Below are positions 51,648 through 60,489 of a stretch of DNA of 64,000 nucleotides, piece after piece. How positions within the stretch are numbered: position 1 is the stretch's first letter; each line of letters starts with the position of its first letter. Source of the DNA: Bugulina stolonifera (lineage: Eukaryota > Bryozoa > Gymnolaemata > Cheilostomatida > Bugulidae); the NCBI GenBank assembly GCA_935421135.1, contig OW285188.1:2067001-2131000 (forward strand), in the 5' to 3' direction. Below the pieces are notes generated by a model that saw nothing but the letters and a program-made list of their open reading frames with translations, was not told the origin of the DNA and did not search any database. The position numbers were made by a program, and so were the translations under genes.

Positions 51648-52409
51648 ATGAATATCAGATCTCTAAAGGGCAAAACTATTGAACTCTCTTCTATAACATA
51701 TAGAGCAGACATTGTATGTATCACAGAAACCCACATTGATGACACTATCGAAGATCTTCAGATATTTGACTACAACTCAAAAGTAATCTACCGCAAAGAC
51801 AGGAACATTTATGGAGGTGGAGTCCTCATTGCAGTTGATCAAAAACTCCTAACTACCGAGTTAGCCTTCAATAATCCTGATAATACTGAACTCATCTTTG
51901 TCCGTGTGAAGAAGAAAATAATTATTGGCTGTTACTACAGACCCCAACACAGCAGATGTTTTAATACCCTCTCAAATGCCCTAGAAGAGATATGCATGAA
52001 ATATCCCACGGACCACATAGTTTTGGTAGGTGACATGAACCTACCAGGTATAGACTGGCAAAATAGCACAGTCAGCCCACACACACAGGAACACAAGCTA
52101 AAACAGAGTTTCCTGGCCCTTCTCAACCAGTTTGACATGATCCAACTGGTGATGGAACCAACCCACATACAGGGAAACACTCTAGACTTATTGTGCACCA
52201 ACAATTCTCAGATGATGCATGATATAGAAATCATATACCCTGGACTTAGTGACCACTCTATTATCCAAGCAACTATAGATGCCAATCTACAGACATTAAA
52301 AAAAGCACAACACACAGTGAAACTATACCACAAAGCTGATGTAGACAAATTCAATGACAAGATGTGGAGACTGAAACATGACTTGGCAGATATTGACAAT
52401 GTTATGTAA
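51648..52409 (+). CDS. LINE apurinic-type endonuclease ORF
   Basis: A 253-residue EEP-family endonuclease that would nick target DNA for target-primed reverse transcription. Motifs visible are NIRSLKGK near residue 2, ADIVCITETHIDD (catalytic Glu), GGGVLIAV, CYYRPQH, VLVGDMNLPGIDW (catalytic Asp and Asn), TLDLLCTN and GLSDHSII (catalytic Asp-His). It ends in TAA at 52407-52409, and the next ORF starts at ATG 52409, sharing the A in TAATG. In relatives the endonuclease and RT are one polypeptide, so this is either a frameshifted ORF2 or a stop-restart arrangement. Confidence 0.88.
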   Translation: MNIRSLKGKTIELSSITYRADIVCITETHIDDTIEDLQIFDYNSKVIYRKDRNIYGGGVLIAVDQKLLTTELAFNNPDNTELIFVRVKKKIIIGCYYRPQHSRCFNTLSNALEEICMKYPTDHIVLVGDMNLPGIDWQNSTVSPHTQEHKLKQSFLALLNQFDMIQLVMEPTHIQGNTLDLLCTNNSQMMHDIEIIYPGLSDHSIIQATIDANLQTLKKAQHTVKLYHKADVDKFNDKMWRLKHDLADIDNVM

Positions 52410-54337
52410 TGTGGAAGCACTTCTCACTAGGCGTAAAAAAGTCCATCAATGAGTGTGTACCAACTACAGTTGTGAGCCCAAGGCCATATGATGAACCAGT
52501 TTGGTTCGACAGAAAATGTCGCAAGCTGGCTGCTAAGGAGAGACAACTCTACAACAACTGGAAGAAAAAGAGAAGTGATAAAACCAGTGAGATCCTTTAC
52601 AAGAGCAAGAGGAGAGAAGCTAAGAAATACTTCAACAAAGCAAAGAAGACTTATGTGGAAAGCCGTTTGTGCAGGCCCCTGCTTGAGGGTAACAGCAAGC
52701 CATTCTACAAACATCTCAATGGGCAAAAACCAAAACAGTGCATCTCACTGCTCAGATCAGATGGTGTCATCACCGATGACCCTGCATCATGTTCTGAAAT
52801 CCTTAACACTCACTTCCACAACCAGGTTAACAAAACACATACCCTCCGCAGTCAAAATCCATCAGCACATAATCCTAGCTGTGGAGAAATAGAAGTGAAT
52901 GGTGTGATAAAGCTTCTAAAGGGCCTCAAGTCTGGTAAAGCCTCAGGTCCAGATGGTTTGAAGAAGGAAGACCTCACACTAGGTATAGAGCAGACTGCAG
53001 GTTGCTTATCCCTCATCTTCAACAAATCCCTCGAACATGGCAAGCTGCCAACTGAATGGAAAACTGCCAACGTTACGCCCATCCATAAAAGTGGGAGTAA
53101 ACAAAACGCCAACAACTATCGACCAATCTCTCTGACAAGCATCCCCTGCAAACTGCTCGAACATGTTGTACTCAGAAATCTTCTGGAGAAGATGGACATT
53201 TGGCTCCATAAAAGACAACATGGATTCAGAAAAGGGCTCTCGTGTGAAACTCAGATATGTGTCACCCTGCATGAGATCATGGGGACGACTGACAAAAAGT
53301 CTAGTGTGCATGCCGCAGTTTTGGACCTGTCAAAAGCTTTTGATCGTGTGCCACACACACTACTAATGCAAAAACTGTCAGAGATTCCTGGTATGGAAAG
53401 TTACCTGCTGGACTGGATACATGATTTCTTATGCAACAGATCACAAACTGTGGTGCTGGATGGTGTGAAATCTGGCTCACTGCCAGTGACATCAGGAGTT
53501 CCGCAGGGCTCGGTGCTGGGCCCTGTGTTGTTTCTGGTGTATATTAATGACCTCCCCAGCCATGTTGATTGCTCTGTTGGCCTCTTTGCTGATGATACCC
53601 TTATGTACCAAGATGTAAACAACACAACCGATGAGAGGAGATTTCAAACCAATTTTGAGTCACTGAACACCTGGGCTAAAACATGGGGAATGTGCTTCAA
53701 TGCCAAAAAGTGTAAGATCATCGCCTTCCAGCCCCAAAGAGCAGTCCCTGAGTATACTATGAATAATCTAGTGCTGGAACACACAGATTACTGCAAATAC
53801 CTGGGAGTGATACTGCAGTCAGACTTGAAGTTCACCAACCATATAGCTGATAAAATCTGCAAAGCCAGAAAGCAAGTTGGGATGATCAGGAGAGCCCTCT
53901 ACTGGGCACCTGAGCGAGCTAGGTTAATAGCATACAGATCTCTCTGCCTTCCTCACCTAGAATATGCTTCCTGCGCATGGGATCCCTCTACAAGTAAAGA
54001 GATTGAGGCACTAGAGATGGTGCAAAACCAAGGTGTGAGAATGATCTGTGGCATCAAAGGAAGGAGAGGTGTCACAGAGGCCAATGAGAAACTTCAACTC
54101 CAACAGCTGGACATCCGACGCAGGAACTCTCGAGTAAAGCTTTTGCTAGATATACTGTCAAGAGAAGAAGCCCATCCTGCTCTCTGTGCATCATATGATG
54201 AAATCATGGAACAACCTCAGACAACAGTTCAGACTAGATCACAGTGTAGAAACGAACCGCGGTCTATTGGAGCCACTGGGAACTGTTTCCATAACAGCTT
54301 TCTACCCCGCACAATACGAGACCTTAAAAAAGAATAA
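52409..54337 (+). CDS. LINE reverse transcriptase ORF
   Basis: 642 residues. It begins with the linker between endonuclease and RT, then RT blocks: WKTANVTPIHKSGSKQNANN, YRPISLTSIPCKLLEHVV, QHGFRKGLSC, AVLDLSKAFDRVPH (first catalytic Asp), SGVPQGSVLGPVLFLVYIND, VGLFADDTLMY (catalytic Asp-Asp intact) and YCKYLGVIL. The C-terminal thumb and tail contain CLPHLEYASCAWDP and end RTIRDLKKE, typical of CR1/Jockey clades. The frame is uninterrupted, indicating a young copy. No gag-like CCHC or RNase H domain is visible. Confidence 0.93.
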   Translation: MWKHFSLGVKKSINECVPTTVVSPRPYDEPVWFDRKCRKLAAKERQLYNNWKKKRSDKTSEILYKSKRREAKKYFNKAKKTYVESRLCRPLLEGNSKPFYKHLNGQKPKQCISLLRSDGVITDDPASCSEILNTHFHNQVNKTHTLRSQNPSAHNPSCGEIEVNGVIKLLKGLKSGKASGPDGLKKEDLTLGIEQTAGCLSLIFNKSLEHGKLPTEWKTANVTPIHKSGSKQNANNYRPISLTSIPCKLLEHVVLRNLLEKMDIWLHKRQHGFRKGLSCETQICVTLHEIMGTTDKKSSVHAAVLDLSKAFDRVPHTLLMQKLSEIPGMESYLLDWIHDFLCNRSQTVVLDGVKSGSLPVTSGVPQGSVLGPVLFLVYINDLPSHVDCSVGLFADDTLMYQDVNNTTDERRFQTNFESLNTWAKTWGMCFNAKKCKIIAFQPQRAVPEYTMNNLVLEHTDYCKYLGVILQSDLKFTNHIADKICKARKQVGMIRRALYWAPERARLIAYRSLCLPHLEYASCAWDPSTSKEIEALEMVQNQGVRMICGIKGRRGVTEANEKLQLQQLDIRRRNSRVKLLLDILSREEAHPALCASYDEIMEQPQTTVQTRSQCRNEPRSIGATGNCFHNSFLPRTIRDLKKE

Positions 54338-54545
54338 ACATTAGCAGAAGAACAACACAACTAATACTAAAATACTACATGGGTACCCACTTGTACCCAC
54401 TCTGAAACCAAATATCTTACCCATGAGATGGTATATGGAACAATGTCCTTATGATAATTTATGTACAAAAATTGAGGCACGCCCCTTCCACCCCTAGGCG
54501 GTCTAGCGTAATGTCGTCATTGATGTAAGTTGATGTAAGTACTAC

Positions 54546-56225
54546 ATTATTACTAATAATATAATGTACTATACTACTATTTCATTAATTATTTTGTGTT
54601 TTCATGTCATACCCAAGTCCAACTCCAAGGCCTGTTAGTTGACTCAAAGCCAAATAAGTAAAACATAATAACATAGCCCACTAAGGCACTAGTGACTATT
54701 TAAAACACCTATGCAATTTGGTGCAGGAGTACAGAAGACTAAGTACCAACCATACCATTTGTACAGTCATTATTCTGCAACTATACTATTAAACTGCATA
54801 CCTATTTTTCTCTAGAATTTACCTCAGAATTTACCTCAGATGAGGTAGGACTCTGCCAGCAATTTCATTTAAATCTATGAGGGAGCCTCTCTAGTTATAA
54901 CTATTTTTGAACTAGAGTTCTGCAATTTTTGCAGTATAACACTGTGACAACTTCATGCTTCCCAAGACATATTCGACTCAATTTTTACATTTTTCCGACT
55001 CATTTTTACAAATTTTGGTTGGTCATCCTGCTACTGAGTACATGGCGTACTGCATTGCAGAGTTGAATCCAAGTCGAACTTCAAGTCAACAAGTCAAGTC
55101 ATTTCTCAAATTTTGGAGGCTAGTCAAGTCATGAAAAGTAATACAAGACACATTTTTATTTTTATTTTTCCTAATATTTCAACACTCATCCGAGCAGCAT
55201 CATCATTTTATCCTCTGATGATGATGCTCGGATGGGCGTTGAAATATTAGGAAAAAATAAAAATACGCCTTGTATTACTTTTCATAATAAAAATACTTGT
55301 CCACACTAACACTTTTCAATAAGTCAAGTCAGTGCTGCATCAAGTACAGTCAGCCATCATGCAAGTCACAAAGTCAAGTCGAAGTCATGTAGAAATGCAA
55401 GTCAAGTGGGAGACAAATTCAAAAACTTTTACAAAATATCGCTCTTTTTTAGTAGACATTCCCATCCATTAAAAACCATGCAAAGGTGTAGTTAGGCATG
55501 TATGTTATGCAATTATGGTAGAGAATTAGTCTATAAATGTACATGTAGTAGTATTGGCACTACGGTTGAGACTGGTCATGTAGTCTTATATATTAGTAAC
55601 GTTTGCTTTTCCTCCTTCCCTCGATGACATCCTTCACTGAACCCTAATGCCTCAATATGTAGTTACGGATTTCTGTTTGTGTTGGGGATGGCATCCTACT
55701 GTAACTGTTGACATCACTGTAAGTAGACCCTTCTCCTAGACAATCTGTACTTATGAATGACTACTGCAGATTTGTAGTAATGTTACCAACTTGTTGGTCA
55801 GTCTATTAAACTCTCAGGGTCTATCTCTCTTTAGTATACAAATATAACCTGGCAATCCCGGGTAGCCATCTATTGTATCATAAGGACCTATTGTCTCAAA
55901 GGCCAGTAGTTCCAGAGTTCTTAGTCTATGGACCATACTCACACCATGCCAAATAGTCCGGAATAAGTGACAACAGCTTTACTAAGTTTCAAGTTAAAAT
56001 TGCTATGCTTATTCAAAATTGGTCATACTCTTCTTTGTAACTCAAGGCACGTAACCGAGTTTGCAGTGCATGACCTACTCACGGCATGTTGAATCAAAAT
56101 GGTGTACACTGCAATTAGTGTACGAGTATTGTAACAAGAAGACTGTGTTGTTGGGTCAAAATCCATTGTTACTGTTGTATGCTAGCAACTTAAGTTATTA
56201 TTGTAGAAATGTAGCAATTGTGAGG
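54546..56225. other. Intergenic stretch with AAGTCAAGTC-rich DNA
   Basis: Scattered AAGTCAAGTC and CAAGTCATG strings occur at 55040-55130 and 55315-55400 on either side of a hairpin MITE. I see no gene. It contains the presumptive promoter side of the first membrane-protein paralogue. Confidence 0.5.
55131..55285. mobile_element. Hairpin MITE
   Basis: 155 bp that is almost wholly an inverted repeat. ATGAAAAGTAATACAAG at the left is exact in reverse complement at the right, and the arms continue through TTCCTAATATTTCAAC and CATCCGAGCA to a CATCATCATTTTATCCTCTG loop. It appears inserted into AAGTCAAGTC-rich DNA. The target duplication is unclear. Confidence 0.75.
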
Positions 56226-57715
56226 ATGTCAACAGGGAATCCTATCTTCCCACCTGCTAACTTTGACTTATGGCCAATGACGAGGACTGGGGCTATAGTT
56301 GTTGATCTATTGGTGCTTATTATTGCTTTATTCTTCTGGTTTTTACCAAGAAGGTTGTACAGCATAGATGGATATAGCTGTGAAGGACAGGTGATATAAC
56401 ATACAATGTACTCTGTAGCTAGTGCTGTGCTCGGATTCAGTGACTGATGCACACATATACAATGGTAGATCTGTGTTCATACTGTCAGAGTTATCATTGA
56501 CCCCCTGCAATAGAAATAGTAAGGTTGAAGTTTCCAGTTGTTTTCCATCTCTGCCTTACTATTGTTTTATCATCCCTCTGTTCTCTAACAGGAAGTAGTG
56601 AGTCAATACAAACTCTGGGGATTCTGGGTCTGTGGATTGGACTCTATAAAAGTAGTTGATGGTATAGTTACTATAAATAAACGGAGAGGTCATTGCTGCT
56701 GTTCAATTCAAGGTTTGTCTAAGAATAGACCTACCTTTCCATGTTCTATACACATGTTATATGCCATCAAGAATGTCATGAGGGATTCCTTGTATGATGC
56801 AGTATCTTTGTGGTTTAATACCACAATGTGGTTTCCAATAAGCTGCAGTCATCCATCCCAATAGCTCACCGCCTTGGACATGACATCTAGCCTGGAAATA
56901 TCTCTCTTGTGCTAGATTTATGTTGGTAGCAGTCATAGCAAAGTCATTTCACGACAAACGTTTTCACTCGTTCTTTAGTCAATACTATTGCCATAAGGGT
57001 CTTTGTTTTGTTAGTATATCCTTGTTGTATATGCTGTAGATGTGACATTTCCAGTGAGTTCAGTTGTTAGTCTGAGATTGAAGAGGAAGAGCTGGTGCTC
57101 TTTGGGTATTCTATGGGCCATCCTCATTGGCTGCTTGTGTGGTATATGGCTACACTTTATACCCTGTATATGGTGGATCTGTGACTGGGGGTACTACGAC
57201 GGTCAAGGTACTGTGTCCACTTTGTCCAGTCACTCTGTCGATGTGATTGTGTGTATCACTTGGTTGATTACAATAGCACATGTATCATTTAGAGATTTGG
57301 ATTGAACCATAGCATGTACATAATATGCATGGTATGCATGCATATAATATTTTTCACTAAAAGGCTGAGTGGTGTGTTTAAAGACAGGTTGATGTTGTAA
57401 CGGTGAAGTTTATTGTGTGACATCTCTGTATTCTCAGGGGTACGTGGAGGTATATGGTTCGTAACCTGGGGCATAATGTCCTTGATCCTCCTCGTGCTAT
57501 ATCCTGTGATAGAGCTAGAGCTGACAGTGCAAGGGGACACACAGGAGACTAGATACTACCTGGCTGTTGGGGCTGGTTCGGCGCGTAGAATTACTAACCT
57601 CTCTGCCTGCTACGACCTGGAAACTATCAAACGGTGTATGTACATGTATGTGTATACACGTGTTACAATGTGTGTATGTGTATACACATATATTTTGTGC
57701 ACCTATATTGTATGA
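56226..57715 (+). CDS. Unrecognised three-pass membrane protein, paralogue A
   Basis: I do not recognise the family. Exons are 56226-56390, 56592-56712, 57040-57207 and 57438-57715 (phases 0, 1, 1), giving 243 residues if the last exon reads to TGA at 57713. Features are PPANFDLWPM (9-18), TM1 about 23-41, a conserved cytosolic or lumenal block SQYKLWGFWVCGLDSI (from 59), a cysteine patch CCCSIQ (90-95), TM2 about 117-142 ending in IWWICDWGYYDGQ, TM3 about 157-177 and CYDLETIK (about 205-212). The start ATG is chosen by alignment with the second copy. After CYDLETIKR the sequence runs into TG-rich microsatellite, so the true C-terminus is uncertain and may be spliced. It lies 2.8 kb upstream of its paralogue in the same orientation. 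Confidence 0.72.
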
Positions 57716-58127
57716 ACACTATAGTTAACTTACCTTATATTTGTGGCTATTTGGTACTACATACATACATTTGTACATATCTACATTTATGTATTCAAAG
57801 ATAGCTGGTTGTTATACTGCTACAAGTAATGAGGGCCGTACATTGATTCTATAGAGATGATCATATGATATTAAACCCCGTATAGGGGACAGTGCTAGTG
57901 TTTAGAATGGTAATATATTTGACAATATTCACTTTACAGTAACTGAGGGAAGGTGATAACATACACGTACTAACATTGTGTTGCCATTCCTGGATAGAAG
58001 GAGAGGACAACTTCAACACGCATACCATTCTGATAACATTACATGTCTATCATATCAACTCCATCCACAACCTTCTAGAAACATTATCTTAATTTCAGGT
58101 ACGGATATAAGTTTATTAACATTAAGT

Positions 58128-58505
58128 ATTACACATGTACTTGTGCATACACATGTACTTGTGCATACACATGTACTTGTGCATACACATGTACTTGTGC
58201 ATACACAAGTACATGTGTATGCACAAGTACTTGTGTATACACAAGTACATGTGTATGCGCAAGTACATGTGTATGCACAAGTACATGTGTATGCACAAGT
58301 ACATGTGTATGCACAAGTACATGTGTATACACAAGTACATGTGTATGCACAAGTACATGTGTATGCACAAGTACATGTGTATGCACAAGTACATGTGTAT
58401 GCGCAAGTACATGTGTATGCACAAGTACATGTGTATGCACAAGTACATGTGTATGCACAAGTACATGTGTATGCACAAGTACATGTGTATGCACAAGTAC
58501 TTGAT
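58128..58505. repeat. 18-bp minisatellite that reverses strand
   Basis: About four units of ACACATGTACTTGTGCAT (58130-58203) are followed by about seventeen units of the reverse complement (ACAAGTACATGTGTATGC). The left block can pair with the right block as a long hairpin. The 18-bp unit leaves more than 120 codons open in several frames on both strands; these are not genes. Confidence 0.92.
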
Positions 58506-59789
58506 GCATTTTGACATTTTATCTATTTCAATCTATTTTTGTTAAGAGCATGACGTTATACCATACTGTTATTTGCTCAACCAATAGTACTATGCTACCC
58601 AGTTTTTAATATTTTTATATCAGATTTTATTACTGTGTACACTGTTAGAATGATTATGCAATGACACCTCTTTGTCAAAGACACTTCCAAAAGGATAAAG
58701 ATTTGTTTACCAGAAAGTGTGAACTAGGGGAGGGAATGAACAATGAAACATCGACAAATTTTTTAATCGTTGATATTTTCTACTATTTTTTATAATACTG
58801 CTAGTACTTAAAATAAACTTGTATTCATTTTTTCAAATATATTGTTGGTGTCGACTTGATATCAGTTTATAGTGTGGAGAGTATGACTGGGTACTGTAAC
58901 AAGTTGTACATCTTTGCAACTATAACATATACGAGAATATTCAAGCTCTGTTTTGAGTTGTCTGTCTGTATTCTAAAACAAATCACAAGGAGGAAATTCC
59001 TAACTATTAGGGAACAGTTATAAATCATGCTTGGGGAGGTTGTCCAGCCCTCCATTAGAGATAGTAGTAGTATTGAAACTGTACTATCACCCGCATATTC
59101 TTAGATCTGACTATAAATGTAACATAATTAAGTTACTATAGCTGGGAATTTATGGCACATGTATGCAGTTCGTAGGTATAATAGATCATGCAGTAGTAAT
59201 AATAAAAGCATGTCTCATTGAATATTTGATCATAAAATAGAGGCATTGATATTTGCATGTTCAATTTAAGTGCTTACTAATAACATTATAGGTGGTAAAG
59301 GCTGGTGGACAGTGATTAGAACACAAAATTGACTTGAATCAGGATTTAATGTTCCTCTTTATTCCAAACCATATTTTAATTGTAACATGCTTGGCAGTGA
59401 GGTTGAGTTTGATGTGAGGAGATGCAATAGAAATATATCAACACACAAATGATTATTATTGATTGGTTACATAAATTTCATAAATATTAAATTTTCATCT
59501 CGCTTCAGAATAATTGTATAAATGCTACCTATCCCTTGGGAACTTTGGTGCGTAGCAACATCATACAGCAGTTTATACCTGTTTTGTTCTCATTTCATGA
59601 CATCGACCTGGTATGAGGTGTTAGGCCAACAAACCACATCATTCTATTAGATCATCCTTATATGAAATACAGCAACATCTTCACCACTCTGTATACTGGT
59701 TTAGAGAGAGGTAAGTTAGAGTAATACAAGTGCAATGTATAATTCTACTTTGTCACATAAATCTAACTATTGATTGCCAGTTTTACTTC

Positions 59790-60005
59790 CCATTATTAAT
59801 CCCAGGTAAAGCTGGATGTACTCTGCACCGAATCTGTTGCTCCAGTCCATCGAAACTTTTTGGAATTGAATCAATCTGCCTAATCGGCAAGTATGCTGTC
59901 TGAAATGATGTCATTGATAATCTGTTTGTTGGGAGTAGATGAATTTGAAGTGATTCGGTGCTGTGGAGGTCCAGAGCCCTAACCACTAGGCCAAGGCTAA
60001 TAATA
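59790..60005 (-). mobile_element. tRNA-derived SINE-like element
   Basis: Read on the minus strand it starts CCTTGGCCTAGTGGTTAGGG, a tRNA D-arm/A-box, and continues GCTCTGGACCTCCACAGCAC. Further on is GATTCAATTCCAAAAAG, a degenerate B-box position, and the tail is ACCTGGGATTAATAATGGG. The length and head are those of a tRNA-headed SINE; the promoter boxes are diverged. Confidence 0.5.
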
Positions 60006-60489
60006 ATATATGAATAAATAAAAGAATTACTGTAAACAAAGAATCATTTTGTGATACTATGCGACTTAGACTGTATTCTCATGACATTAACTGCTGTTTC
60101 CTTTTTCCTCCAAGATCGCTTCCAATTCACATAAAATTGGTATTCCAAGCTGTAGAGTGTAGACCGGTACAATCATGCTGTACATATGTATATGTTTGTA
60201 CAAACACAGTGCATTAGTGTACCCCAAATCACAGACATGTATATAATGTAACTATTCGCCATCAGCATACTATGCATATCTAGACTTCAATTCATTTTCT
60301 ATTTACTTGCTAAGGCAGTACAGTCATTTCATAGTGCTGTAATAGTCATGTTATATGTGTAGACTGTACCCATGCGTGTTCATATTCCACACTTATCTTG
60401 TATTAACTCACTCAGACGCGTGAAATCCATGACTTCTTGAAAATAGGCTGGTGTTGAAATATTTCCTATATCCGCCCCTGAATAAAGCA

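Larger units (their letters stand above)
50590..54545 (+). mobile_element. CR1/Jockey-like non-LTR retrotransposon
   Basis: A nearly full-length LINE carrying ORF1 (about 50620-51615), an endonuclease ORF (51648-52409) and a reverse-transcriptase ORF (52409-54337). The 3' UTR ends near 54545 in two copies of the 10-mer TTGATGTAAG, a short 3'-terminal repeat of the kind found in CR1/L2-type LINEs in place of poly(A). The 5' end is not sharply defined; it may be truncated near the A-run at 50605. Codon use is more balanced and GC-richer than the flanks, consistent with a recent insertion. Confidence 0.88.
57716..60489. other. Spacer between the two membrane-protein paralogues
   Basis: No exon is recognised. 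It contains a strand-switching minisatellite (58128-58500), a tRNA-derived SINE-like element (59790-60005, minus) and otherwise unremarkable AT-rich DNA. Confidence 0.5.

Noticed and set aside
58122..58545. Open frames of 126-178 codons (VHVYAQ and MYLCIH repeats)
   Set aside because: 18-bp minisatellite, open on both strands, with no non-repeat domain.
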